Of a stretch of DNA of 64,000 nt, positions 49,009 through 57,312 are shown piece by piece (within the stretch, counting starts at the first letter, position 1; each line of letters begins with the position of its first letter). The notes below the pieces were generated by a model. That model did no database searches. It had not been told where the DNA came from and was given only the letters and a program-made list of their open reading frames with translations. The translations under genes were made by a program, and so were the position numbers. The stretch spans positions 186,001 through 250,000 of the forward strand of contig CAKVNM010000001.1 in NCBI GenBank assembly GCA_934777505.1. Direction: 5' to 3'. Origin of the DNA: an uncultured Clostridia bacterium. Lineage in GTDB: Bacteria; Bacillota; Clostridia; Christensenellales; UBA1242.

Positions 49009-49035
49009 ATTATACTTCTACCCCCCCCTTGTCAA
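49009..49035 (-). promoter_or_regulatory. Putative phase-variable promoter with G8 tract in its spacer
   Basis: On the minus strand a consensus TTGACA (49030-49035) and consensus TATAAT (49009-49014) are 15 bp apart. Eight consecutive Gs (49021-49028) fill more than half of the spacer. Two extra Gs would give the ideal 17 bp, so slippage would switch expression. The start point falls near 49002, right in the AAGGAG site of the first gene. Confidence 0.75.
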
Positions 49036-49331
49036 ATAAATTGCTGGGCGTTTGTGATAGCAAGCCCCTTTTGAAAAGAGCCTGATACTTATTGTAAATT
49101 GAAAGATATAAAAAACGCTCAATTTGCAAAAAAAATTACATTCTTATAAATAAGAATGTAAAAAATTTATTAAAAATCTAAAAGTTATAATTGTATAACT
49201 TTATTTCCAAGAAAAATCATTTACTTTTTTAAAAATAAAAAATTTTAAAAAAATATAAATTTTTTAAGCAAAAAATCGACAATTTTATAATAAATTTCTC
49301 TTTATCCACACTTTTACAGCAATATTTTTTT
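49036..49331. other. AT-rich gap with two perfect hairpins
   Basis: No gene is seen. It holds the perfect hairpins TACATTCTTA/TAAGAATGTA (49137-49160) and AAAGTTATA/TATAACTTT (49181-49202), neither with a T-run, and a GGGC...GCCC pair near 49045-49076. Otherwise it is AT-rich and featureless. Confidence 0.6.
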
Positions 49332-49332
49332 T

Positions 49333-49365
49333 AAAAAACAGAGTTTTTACGCTCTGTCTTTTTTT
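49333..49365 (-). terminator. Terminator of the murE-mraY-murD-ftsW operon
   Basis: ACAGAG and CTCTGT arms with flanking A-T pairs form a hairpin, followed by a T-run on the minus strand, past the ftsW stop. It closes this half of the dcw cluster before the accessory block. Confidence 0.75.
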
Positions 49366-49399
49366 ATGTTTCAAATGTGTTTGCCGATTGTTCAAGCAA

Positions 49400-50548
49400 T
49401 CAGTTGTTAAAGCAAAATTTCTTTTTACTTTGCTTGTCGATGTTGAGTAAAACGCCTATCGAACTCATAAACACAACAAGGGCCGTTCCACCACTTGATA
49501 TGAACGGAAGTGGAACACCAGTTGGCGGAATACTGCCTGTTACAACCGCAATATTGATTAAGACCTGACTTGCGATAACCGTTGTTATGCCAGTAGCCAA
49601 ATATGCACCAAACCTATCGTTTGCGTGGAGTGCGATTTTTACGCCACGATAAATTAGCACCGCAAACATCAATATTACAATCAAACAACCAAAAAGTCCA
49701 AGTTCTTCGCCGATAATGGAAAAGATAAAGTCCGACTCTGCAAACGGCAAAAACATATACTTTTGTCTGGAATTAAACAGCCCTGCTCCAAACAGTCCGC
49801 CTGCTCCAAGTGCATAGAGTGACTGAATAAGTTGATAGCCTTCGGTTTTGGGATTTAGCCAAGGGTTCATAAACGCAACAAGTCGATTGAGTCTATATGG
49901 CTCGGCGATAATTAACGCTGGAACGGCGAGTGCTCCCACAGAGCCAAGCATTGCAAAGTGTTTTGCTCGCATTCCACCAACAAACAGCATGACAATCATT
50001 GTTAGAGCCATGCACATTGTGATTGACATATTTGGCTCTAAAATAATCAGCAAGCAGTACATTCCGCCAACCATTAAAACTGGCAAAAGTCCCGAAAACT
50101 TTTTGACATAGTCATAGTTTTTGGCAAGATATGAACTCGTCCAAATAACAAACGAAAACTTGGCAATTTCGCTGGGCTGGATTGTGAAAAACGGAAGTCT
50201 AATCCACCTTGTTGCACCATAGTTGCTAAAACCAATGCCCGGCACAAAAACTAAAACAAGAAGAATCATAGAAACCGCAAGTACAATCCACTTGATTTTT
50301 TCTAGTTTGTGATAATCAACAAAACTCATGAGCGTCATGCAAACAAAGCCGATTGCAACACCAAAAAGTTGCTTGTACATGAAAAACTTGTCACTGCCGT
50401 ACTGAATTTGTGCCGTGTAGCACGAAGCGGAATAGACCATCACCACGCCAAACAGTGCTAACAAAAGCGTTACGCCAAGCAAGATAAAATCGGTGTTTTT
50501 TACGCCAAAACCTTTAAAATCAAATATTTTTGAAAACTTTTTTTTCAA
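49400..50548 (-). CDS. ftsW: SEDS glycosyltransferase FtsW/SpoVE
   Basis: Septal peptidoglycan polymerase with about ten membrane helices in 382 residues. Conserved SEDS segments are FFTIQPSEIAKFSFVIW, the catalytic-loop region MNPWLNPKTEGYQLIQSLYALGAGG, FAESDFIFSIIGEELGL and the final GVPLPFISSGGTALVV. It ends the murE-mraY-murD-ftsW group. murG, which usually follows ftsW, is not present; the phase-variable accessory operon lies there instead. FtsW, SpoVE and RodA are close relatives; the dcw position favours FtsW or SpoVE. Confidence 0.94.
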   Translation of the reverse strand: MKKKFSKIFDFKGFGVKNTDFILLGVTLLLALFGVVMVYSASCYTAQIQYGSDKFFMYKQLFGVAIGFVCMTLMSFVDYHKLEKIKWIVLAVSMILLVLVFVPGIGFSNYGATRWIRLPFFTIQPSEIAKFSFVIWTSSYLAKNYDYVKKFSGLLPVLMVGGMYCLLIILEPNMSITMCMALTMIVMLFVGGMRAKHFAMLGSVGALAVPALIIAEPYRLNRLVAFMNPWLNPKTEGYQLIQSLYALGAGGLFGAGLFNSRQKYMFLPFAESDFIFSIIGEELGLFGCLIVILMFAVLIYRGVKIALHANDRFGAYLATGITTVIASQVLINIAVVTGSIPPTGVPLPFISSGGTALVVFMSSIGVLLNIDKQSKKKFCFNN

Positions 50549-50572
50549 TTTTTCACCTTACTGAATTTTTTA

Positions 50573-51892
50573 TTACGAGTGCGTCACAATTCTTGTGAAC
50601 ACTTCTCCACGCTGTTCAAAATTTTTGAACTCGTCAAAACTAGCGGTTGCGGGAGAAAGCAAAACAACATCGCCACTTTCGGCAATTTGGCTAGCATATT
50701 CCACCGCTTGATAAAACTCTTTTTTGACAACATAATTTTGAATATTTGCCTTTTTGAAAGACTTTTCGAGTTTGGACGAAATTGCACCCGTTAGCACTGT
50801 GAGTTTTACTCTTGACGGCAATTTGAGCACGAAATCGTCATAGTTAATGCCCTTGTCGCTACCGCCAACAATCAAAATGATAGGGTTTTGAAACGACTCC
50901 ACCGCTGTTAAAGTTGACTTTGGCGTTGTGGATTTTGAGTCGTTAACAAACTTGACTCCGTATTTTTCAAGCACGAGTTGAAGTCTGTGGTCAACGCCTT
51001 TAAAATTCATGATTGCTTGCCTGATAAACCTTGGCTTTATATTACAGCACATACAAATTGCAACCATGCTTAAAACATTTTGTTCGTTGTGTTTGCCAAA
51101 CAGTTTGATATCGTTTTGACTAGCCACCACAACCACTTGCTTGCCGTTGTCAAAGCAAATATTTCCACTGCTAATAAACGCACCTTTAACCCGCTTTTGC
51201 TGGCTGAACCACACGATTTTTGGCTTTACATACGACTGACTTATTTTGCAAAGTTCTTCGTCATCGGCGTTCAAAACAAGGACGCCATTTTTGCTCATGT
51301 TTTCGAAAATTTTGAACTTTGTTTGCTTGTATTCTTCAAAACTAAAATGCCTATCAAGATGATTTGGCGTGATGTTTAAAATGCACGCAATATCTGGTCT
51401 AACGGTTGAACTTTCCAGTTGAAAACTGCTTGTTTCAACGATATAGTTTGTTTTGAAAAGAGAAACATATTTTGTTATTGGATTTCCAACATTGCCAACA
51501 AGAACATTGCGTTTTTTTGCATAGTTGAACGCTTGATTGATTAAATTGACAGTTGTTGTCTTGCCGTTTGTTCCAGTGACTAGTATTTTTCTGCCCCTAG
51601 CAAACGACAACCCGAGTTCCAACTCGCCAATAACTTTTTTGCCATATAGTTTGCATAGTTTTACGCCTTCGCTATATATACTAATCCCCGGCGAAAGCAC
51701 AACTAGGTCGAGTTTTTGTACAAAGTCGTGCGTCAAATTTTCAACAAACACGGCGTTTGTTAAGGCATCTTTGACTTTTTTGTTTTTGTCGTAAACAAAC
51801 ACCTTTGCACCCTTTTTTTGAAGCAAGCAAACGCTAGATTGTCCGCTTTTTGCGTAGCCCATAACCAAAACAAGTTTGTTTATTAATCTCAT
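50573..51892 (-). CDS. murD: UDP-N-acetylmuramoyl-L-alanine--D-glutamate ligase MurD
   Basis: Adds D-Glu to UDP-MurNAc-L-Ala. The N-terminal Rossmann part VLVMGYAKSGQS, the ATP loop GTNGKTTTVN, the NHLDRH motif and the VNDSKSTTPKSTL segment are typical. 439 residues from the ATG at 51892, chosen because GGAG lies eight bases upstream; a longer frame to 51919 has no site. That same site is part of a terminator-like hairpin after mraY, so translation or transcription of murD may be modulated. Confidence 0.95.
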   Translation of the reverse strand: MRLINKLVLVMGYAKSGQSSVCLLQKKGAKVFVYDKNKKVKDALTNAVFVENLTHDFVQKLDLVVLSPGISIYSEGVKLCKLYGKKVIGELELGLSFARGRKILVTGTNGKTTTVNLINQAFNYAKKRNVLVGNVGNPITKYVSLFKTNYIVETSSFQLESSTVRPDIACILNITPNHLDRHFSFEEYKQTKFKIFENMSKNGVLVLNADDEELCKISQSYVKPKIVWFSQQKRVKGAFISSGNICFDNGKQVVVVASQNDIKLFGKHNEQNVLSMVAICMCCNIKPRFIRQAIMNFKGVDHRLQLVLEKYGVKFVNDSKSTTPKSTLTAVESFQNPIILIVGGSDKGINYDDFVLKLPSRVKLTVLTGAISSKLEKSFKKANIQNYVVKKEFYQAVEYASQIAESGDVVLLSPATASFDEFKNFEQRGEVFTRIVTHS

Positions 51893-51894
51893 AA

Positions 51895-51922
51895 AAAATG
51901 CTCCACTTGTGTGAAGCACTTT
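51895..51922 (-). terminator. Terminator-like hairpin overlapping the murD ribosome binding site
   Basis: On the minus strand AAAGTGCTTCAC and GTGGAGCATTTT pair over 12 bp (two G-U pairs) around ACAA, with a run of six Ts reaching the murD start. The 3' arm contains the GGAG of murD, so the hairpin could attenuate transcription or hide the site. Confidence 0.75.
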
Positions 51923-51925
51923 TGA

Positions 51926-52930
51926 TTAATTTAAAAGCAAAGTTAGTAATATGCCACACACACTAATTATAATTGTTATAACTATATATATGGCTACAAT
52001 TCGGTTTTCATGCACGCCCTTTTTTTCTAAATGATGATGAAAAGGCGCCATCAAAAATATTCGTTTTTTGGTTAGTTTGTAGTAGCACACTTGCAAGCAA
52101 ACGCTGAGCGCACTCCACACAAAACATAATCCAACAATCAATATGAGTAGTGGCTGTTTTAAGAAAATTGCTAGGCACGAAATCAGTCCACCAAGAGCGA
52201 GTGAGCCAGTGTCGCCCATAAAAATCTTGGCCGGAAAACAGTTAAACAAAATGTACGCAAGCAACGCTCCCATGCTTGCCCCGCACACGCAAAGCAAGTT
52301 CATTTGCTCGGCAAAATATTCGGCTTGCATGGTGCTTGATAGTTTTGTAACAACCAAATAGCAGATAAATGTAAAGCCAAAAAAGTACGACAGACTAACT
52401 CCGCCCGCCAGCCCGTCTAGTCCGTCAGTTAAGTTAACGGCGTTAACGGTTGCCAAAAACACAAAAAGGCAAAATGGAATAAACCACCACGAAAGATTGA
52501 ATGTTATGGTTGAAAACGGCACAAAAATTTGCGTTCCAACAAAGTTATTTTTATATGCAAAGATTGTGACGATAAGACTGATTGCAAACTGACCGATAAT
52601 TTTTTGATAGGCTCTAAGTCCCAAATTTCGTTTTAAAATTATCTTTAAAAAGTCGTCCAAAAAGCCTAGTATTCCAAACAAGAGCATTATAAACAGTGAG
52701 ATTGTGGCAAGCAAGTTGTTTTTTGAAAACACACAACACGAACCCACAATCACGGCAATTATTATTCCAATTCCGCCCATTGTTGGCGTGCCTTGCTTGG
52801 ACTTGTGCATATCAACATATTCATAGATATTTTGTTTGGCTTTTAGTTTTTTTGCCAAAAAAATTACGACTGGGGAAACCAAAATTCCTGTTACAAATGA
52901 TATTAAAATGGCAGTAAAAATTCTATTCAT
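51926..52930 (-). CDS. mraY: Phospho-N-acetylmuramoyl-pentapeptide transferase MraY
   Basis: Makes lipid I at the membrane. 334 residues with about ten helices. The Mg-binding and catalytic motifs are all seen: SKQGTPTMGGIGI, GFLDDFLK with the double Asp, NAVNLTDGLDGLAGG, FMGDTGSLALGG, and MAPFHHHLEKKG with the triple His. AAAAAGGGGAG precedes the ATG. It lies between murE and murD, the normal dcw order except that murF is missing. Confidence 0.97.
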   Translation of the reverse strand: MNRIFTAILISFVTGILVSPVVIFLAKKLKAKQNIYEYVDMHKSKQGTPTMGGIGIIIAVIVGSCCVFSKNNLLATISLFIMLLFGILGFLDDFLKIILKRNLGLRAYQKIIGQFAISLIVTIFAYKNNFVGTQIFVPFSTITFNLSWWFIPFCLFVFLATVNAVNLTDGLDGLAGGVSLSYFFGFTFICYLVVTKLSSTMQAEYFAEQMNLLCVCGASMGALLAYILFNCFPAKIFMGDTGSLALGGLISCLAIFLKQPLLILIVGLCFVWSALSVCLQVCYYKLTKKRIFLMAPFHHHLEKKGVHENRIVAIYIVITIIISVCGILLTLLLN

Positions 52931-53023
52931 ACCTTGCTCCCCTTTTTTATATTGTTATGTTGTGCAAGATATAAAAAAATATAAAATTATTGTCGAAGTT
53001 TTTGTTTTTTTGAGTACTGAAAA

Positions 53024-54508
53024 TTAGTACACAAATTTGCTATCTAGTTTCAACTTTTTGGCTAGGCTAAGGCAGTTAATAACAGCGTCATAGTCGTTAT
53101 ATTTTTCGTGAACGCCGTTGATGTTTTGATAGTCTTCTATGCCCTTTCCAACAATAACAACAGTGCTTTTTGGACTCGCCAAACTAAGAGCCAAATTGAT
53201 TGCGTTTTGCCTGTCGTCAACAAGTTTGTATGGCGTGGCGGTTTTTGCAACGCCAACTTCGATATTTCGCATTATTCGATAACTGTTCTCGTACTGCGGA
53301 TTGTCGCTTGTTATAACAACATAATTCGACAGTTTTCCCGCAATATGCCCCATTGTTTCTCGCTTAAATTCGTCACGATTACCTGGGCAACCAAACACTG
53401 TTATGATTTTGGATTTTGTTAGTGATTTTATGTTTGTCAAAAGTTCTTTCAAACTTTCTGGCGTGTGAGCGTAGTCAATCACGATATTAAAGTTTTGTTT
53501 TTTCTTGATAACATTAAATCTTCCCGCAATTTCTTTGACGCTAGCAAGTGCTTTTTTAATCACATTTTTGCCAATTCCAAGCACATTGCAAGCACCGATG
53601 CAAGCCAAAATATTGTAGACATTAAACAAACACGAAAGATTAGTTTTGATTTGATAGACATCGTCAAGATTGTTGACAACAAACGAACTTCCTTCCAAAT
53701 TCATTGCAATGTTGACCGCAAAAATATCACTAGGATTTTTTATGCCAAAAGTGATTGTTGGAAGATTTGTTTTTTTAACAAGTTCTTTGCCCACCTTGTC
53801 GTCTATATTGGCAACAACGCACTTGGTGGTGCTTTCGTTAAAGTAACTAAGTTTTACATTTTTATAATGTTCCATAGTCTTGAAAAAATCAAGGTGGTCT
53901 TGATTAAAGTTTGTGAATATCGTACATTCGTTTTTTATGCCATACACTTTGTTATAAAAAATTGCGTGAGCGCTAACTTCCATAACAACATATTCTGTGC
54001 CTTTGCTGACCATTTTTTTAAGCATTTTAAAAAGCAAGAATGGGTCTGGGGTTGTCATGTCGTTTTCAAACTTTTCTTCTCCCACAAGAATGCCGTTTGT
54101 TCCAATTAGTCCCACAGATTTTTTTGCAGTTTTTAGAATATTAAACAGAATATGCGAAGTGCTTGTTTTGCCGTTTGTTCCAACAACCGAAACAAATTTT
54201 AAACTCTTTTCGGGATTATCAAAAAAGTTGGAAGACAGTTGACTTAGAGCCACTCGGGTGTTTTCAACAACAATTTGACAAACACTAACATAGTCAACAA
54301 AGTGTTCGGTTATGACCACTTTTGCCCCATTTTTGACCGCTTCGAAAATATAATTTTCGCCAGTTGTGTTGCTTCCACTAAGGCACACAAAAATGGAAGT
54401 TTCGGTTGCCTCCTTGCTGTTAAAAGTTATGTCTTTAATCGTGATATTTGGATTATAGTTTGATGTTTGTTTTATAAACAATCCTTGAATTAATTTTTTT
54501 AATTTCAT
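53024..54508 (-). CDS. murE: UDP-MurNAc-tripeptide synthetase MurE, altered specificity motif
   Basis: Adds the third amino acid to the peptidoglycan stem. The ATP loop VVGTNGKTST is at 108-117, the DYAHTPESL and GCPGNRDEFKRETMG motifs follow. The motif that reads the side chain is DNPQ at 402-405, where meso-diaminopimelate enzymes have DNPR and Lys enzymes DNPA or DDPN-type; GKGIED at 454-459 keeps the acidic residue seen in DAP enzymes. The added residue is therefore uncertain. 494 residues. It heads murE-mraY-murD-ftsW after the pbp terminator. Confidence 0.94.
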   Translation of the reverse strand: MKLKKLIQGLFIKQTSNYNPNITIKDITFNSKEATETSIFVCLSGSNTTGENYIFEAVKNGAKVVITEHFVDYVSVCQIVVENTRVALSQLSSNFFDNPEKSLKFVSVVGTNGKTSTSHILFNILKTAKKSVGLIGTNGILVGEEKFENDMTTPDPFLLFKMLKKMVSKGTEYVVMEVSAHAIFYNKVYGIKNECTIFTNFNQDHLDFFKTMEHYKNVKLSYFNESTTKCVVANIDDKVGKELVKKTNLPTITFGIKNPSDIFAVNIAMNLEGSSFVVNNLDDVYQIKTNLSCLFNVYNILACIGACNVLGIGKNVIKKALASVKEIAGRFNVIKKKQNFNIVIDYAHTPESLKELLTNIKSLTKSKIITVFGCPGNRDEFKRETMGHIAGKLSNYVVITSDNPQYENSYRIMRNIEVGVAKTATPYKLVDDRQNAINLALSLASPKSTVVIVGKGIEDYQNINGVHEKYNDYDAVINCLSLAKKLKLDSKFVY

Positions 54509-54658
54509 ACTTCACCTTTACTAAAATTTTAGTACTTTTAAAGTGCGAATTTTAGCACAAGCAAAATTAGTTCTTTTTTTGCAAAAAAAGTCATGATTTT
54601 TCATAAATACACCTAAGGCATTGAATGAAAAATATAGAAAGTTTAAAATTGGTTTCTA

Positions 54659-54693
54659 AAAAGGAACACTTCTTAAAATCGTGGTGTTCCTTT
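54659..54693 (-). terminator. Terminator after the penicillin-binding protein gene
   Basis: AAAGGAACAC / GTGTTCCTTT arms around a 14-base loop are followed by a T-run on the minus strand. It separates rsmH-ftsL-pbp from the murE group. Confidence 0.8.
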
Positions 54694-54728
54694 TTTTACT
54701 AATTTCAAATGGCTTGCCGTGAATTTTG

Positions 54729-56639
54729 TCATGTGCTTAAAACCACAATTCCGTTTTTAAACAGCATTGTGCCTTGGGCGGGATACTGCGACTTGACAGT
54801 TCCGCCTTCGCCGTCACTTTCGTATTGAAGTCCTAGCATTTTAACGATTGCAATCGCTTGCGACAAACTCATTCCTACAAGATTTGGCATTTCGATATTC
54901 CTTGCCATTGCCATGGTTTCGCTAACGATATCTTTTACTGGCTCATAGCCTTTGTAGTCAATAATACCTTCTAGCACCATTTTTGCATAAGGCGTGGCAA
55001 CAATGCTTCCGTAGTACGCTCCGCTGGTTGGTTCGTCAACCACAACCAAGATAACATATTCTGGCTTGTCGGCTGGAAAAGTGCCGATGAACGAAGACAC
55101 ATATTTCCCGTTGATTTTTCCGTCTTCGTACTTTTGACTAGTTCCTGTTTTGCCACCCACCTTGTAACCTGGGATAAAGGCGTTAATAGCGTTGGCTTTT
55201 TCGATAACCTGTTCCATCATGTAGTTTATGTCGTCACTTGTTTTTTCGCTAATCGTTCGCCTTACAACCGTTGGACTAAACTGCTTTACATAGTTGTTAT
55301 ATGAATTTGACACGCTCTTTACAAAGTATGGTTGCATGAGTAGTCCCCCATTGAACACCGAACACTCCGCACGGATTAGTTGAAGCGGAGTAACTGCTAT
55401 CGCTTGCCCAAATCCCATACGAGCCAAGTCCACCTTTTGAGCCACTTCTCTGTCCATAACAATTCCCGCACTTTCGCCAGCAAAATCAACATTGGTCAAA
55501 CTGCCAAAGCCATATTTTTCAAAGTACTGATACATTTTGTCTTCGCCAAGTCTTAACGCCAAATCCACAAACACGCTATTGCAACTGTTGCAAAGTCCGT
55601 CAACCATGGTTTGACTGCCGTGACCATGAAGACGCCAACAGTTTATTCGCTGACCGTCAACAATCCTATACCCTGGGTCATAAAAGCCATCATTAAGCGA
55701 AGTAACCTTTTCTTCCAAAGCGGAAGCGGTGGTTAAAACCTTGAAAGTTGAACCCGGCTCGTAAACATCAACAATGCTTAGGTTTTTTGTTTTGGCGTTC
55801 AAACTTTTAACATCATCTCGTGGAATATCGTTGAGCGAAAAACTAGGCTTTGTTGTCATTGCGATAATCTCGGCGGTGTTTGGGTCCATAACGATTACGC
55901 TAGCACTTTTTGGATTATGGTCAAGCATGATTTGCTCGGCTGCCTGCTCGCACATCAGTTGAATACGATAGTCTATCGTGAGCGTTATATCGCAACCTGC
56001 AATAGGGCTAACAAAACTATCAAGAGTGTTACCCAGTTCTCCGCCACGAATATCACTTTGAACAAGCGTGTAGCCGTCTATGCCTTTAAGATATTTGTCG
56101 TAGTAAAGTTCTAGCCCCGACTGCCCGATATTGTCTATGGTCGTGTAGCCAAGAACCTGAGTTAAAAAGTCGCCATAAGGATAGTATCTTTTTGTGTTTT
56201 CGCTAAAATATATGCCTTTAAGATTGCTCTTTTTGATTTCGTTGACCTTGTCTTGCTCGATGGAAAGTTTTATCAAACTTTCGCTAACTTTTTTGTTGGT
56301 TGCTTTTTTGTAGACTTTGTCAAAATCGACATCTAGCGTGCTACTAAGCACTTTTGCAACACTTTCGGCGTTTTCGACATTGTTTGGTCTAACATATACA
56401 TCAAAACTGGTGTAACTAACCGCCAGAGCGTTGCCGTTTCTGTCGTAAATCGTTCCACGAGTTGCCGAAAGTGGCAAGTCCCTTGTCCACTGTTCTTCCG
56501 CTTTTGCTTGCAGTTGATATCCCGAAAAAACTTGCAAATATAATAGTCTGCCAAATAATAAAACAAACAAAGAGGCTATGACTGCAAACATTGCAATTAG
56601 CCTCTTTTGTAACGAAAATGTTGAATGAAAAATATTCAA
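54729..56639 (-). CDS. Class B penicillin-binding protein, FtsI/SpoVD type with one PASTA domain
   Basis: Septal or sporulation transpeptidase. One N-terminal membrane helix (about 12-34), then the dimerisation region with RGTIYDRNGN, then the transpeptidase domain with the active serine S297 in STFK, SCN at 352-354 and KTGT at 497-500. A single PASTA domain (about 580-636, IEMPNLVGMSLSQAI) ends the 636 residues; Bacillus SpoVD has one PASTA, Pbp2b has two. It starts three bases after the ftsL-like gene. In Bacillus both pbpB and spoVD lie here; this genome has only one in the cluster, so it may serve both. Confidence 0.93.
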   Translation of the reverse strand: MNIFHSTFSLQKRLIAMFAVIASLFVLLFGRLLYLQVFSGYQLQAKAEEQWTRDLPLSATRGTIYDRNGNALAVSYTSFDVYVRPNNVENAESVAKVLSSTLDVDFDKVYKKATNKKVSESLIKLSIEQDKVNEIKKSNLKGIYFSENTKRYYPYGDFLTQVLGYTTIDNIGQSGLELYYDKYLKGIDGYTLVQSDIRGGELGNTLDSFVSPIAGCDITLTIDYRIQLMCEQAAEQIMLDHNPKSASVIVMDPNTAEIIAMTTKPSFSLNDIPRDDVKSLNAKTKNLSIVDVYEPGSTFKVLTTASALEEKVTSLNDGFYDPGYRIVDGQRINCWRLHGHGSQTMVDGLCNSCNSVFVDLALRLGEDKMYQYFEKYGFGSLTNVDFAGESAGIVMDREVAQKVDLARMGFGQAIAVTPLQLIRAECSVFNGGLLMQPYFVKSVSNSYNNYVKQFSPTVVRRTISEKTSDDINYMMEQVIEKANAINAFIPGYKVGGKTGTSQKYEDGKINGKYVSSFIGTFPADKPEYVILVVVDEPTSGAYYGSIVATPYAKMVLEGIIDYKGYEPVKDIVSETMAMARNIEMPNLVGMSLSQAIAIVKMLGLQYESDGEGGTVKSQYPAQGTMLFKNGIVVLST

Positions 56640-56642
56640 GGT

Positions 56643-57272
56643 TTAGCCTCCAAATAAATGACTAAAAAAGTTACAAATTCTATCAAAGAAATTTGTTCGT
56701 CCTTGGTAATCCTCCACTTGTTTTTTCTCGATTAATTCAATTTTGGTTTTGTTTGTGACCGACTCCATGCCGTTTTGTTCGCCATTTTCTTTAACGGTGT
56801 CTTCATCTATCATTCCTTCGATAACTTGGTCAATTTTGGTTATTTCCTGACCCAAATTTGCAATCTCTTGCGTTTTGGAAAGGTTTGAGTAGTTAAGATT
56901 GTTGATATTTACAGCGTTAACAATTCCAAGCACGCCCATGCAGACACAAATCACACAACAAATGCAAATGAAAATTTTGTTTGATTTTTGCATTTTTGGA
57001 GTTTGCTTGACTTTTTCGTACACAAAAGTTTCCTTGCTTGGCGAATAAGAATTTTGTTCATCAACAAAGTCTTTAAAATTAGCGTTTTTGTTTGGTTTTT
57101 TCTTTGGAGTGTAAGTTTGAATTATCTCGTATTCTTCGTAGTCTTTTTTGCTTTTGCTAGTTGAATAGTCTGTGAATTGTTGATATTCTCGTTTTAGTTG
57201 ACCGTTAGACTTTTGTGGCTTTACAACTTCTTCGTCTGTGTCGGTCGTGATTATATCGTTTTCATATTCCAT
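56643..57272 (-). CDS. ftsL: FtsL-like divisome protein
   Basis: 209 residues. A long polar, charged cytosolic N-terminus (about 95 residues) is followed by one membrane helix with several cysteines (about 98-121) and an outer coiled coil (NLSKTQEIANLGQEITKIDQVIEGM). This topology and the place between rsmH and the PBP gene identify it as the FtsL-type subunit, a family with weak sequence conservation. The N-terminal tail is much longer than in Bacillus FtsL (about 117 residues in total). Confidence 0.75.
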   Translation of the reverse strand: MEYENDIITTDTDEEVVKPQKSNGQLKREYQQFTDYSTSKSKKDYEEYEIIQTYTPKKKPNKNANFKDFVDEQNSYSPSKETFVYEKVKQTPKMQKSNKIFICICCVICVCMGVLGIVNAVNINNLNYSNLSKTQEIANLGQEITKIDQVIEGMIDEDTVKENGEQNGMESVTNKTKIELIEKKQVEDYQGRTNFFDRICNFFSHLFGG

Positions 57273-57312
57273 ACATTATACTCCTTTTAAAAAATTTTTA
57301 TGTTAACTTTTG

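Noticed and set aside
49137..49202. Two perfect hairpins considered as CRISPR repeats or an origin
   Set aside because: Their sequences differ, there is no repeat-spacer periodicity, and no DnaA boxes were recognised around them.
53465..54109. Long plus-strand reading frame (214 codons) antisense to murE
   Set aside because: It lies fully inside murE, has no ribosome binding site or recognisable domain, and its composition is the mirror of the murE codons.
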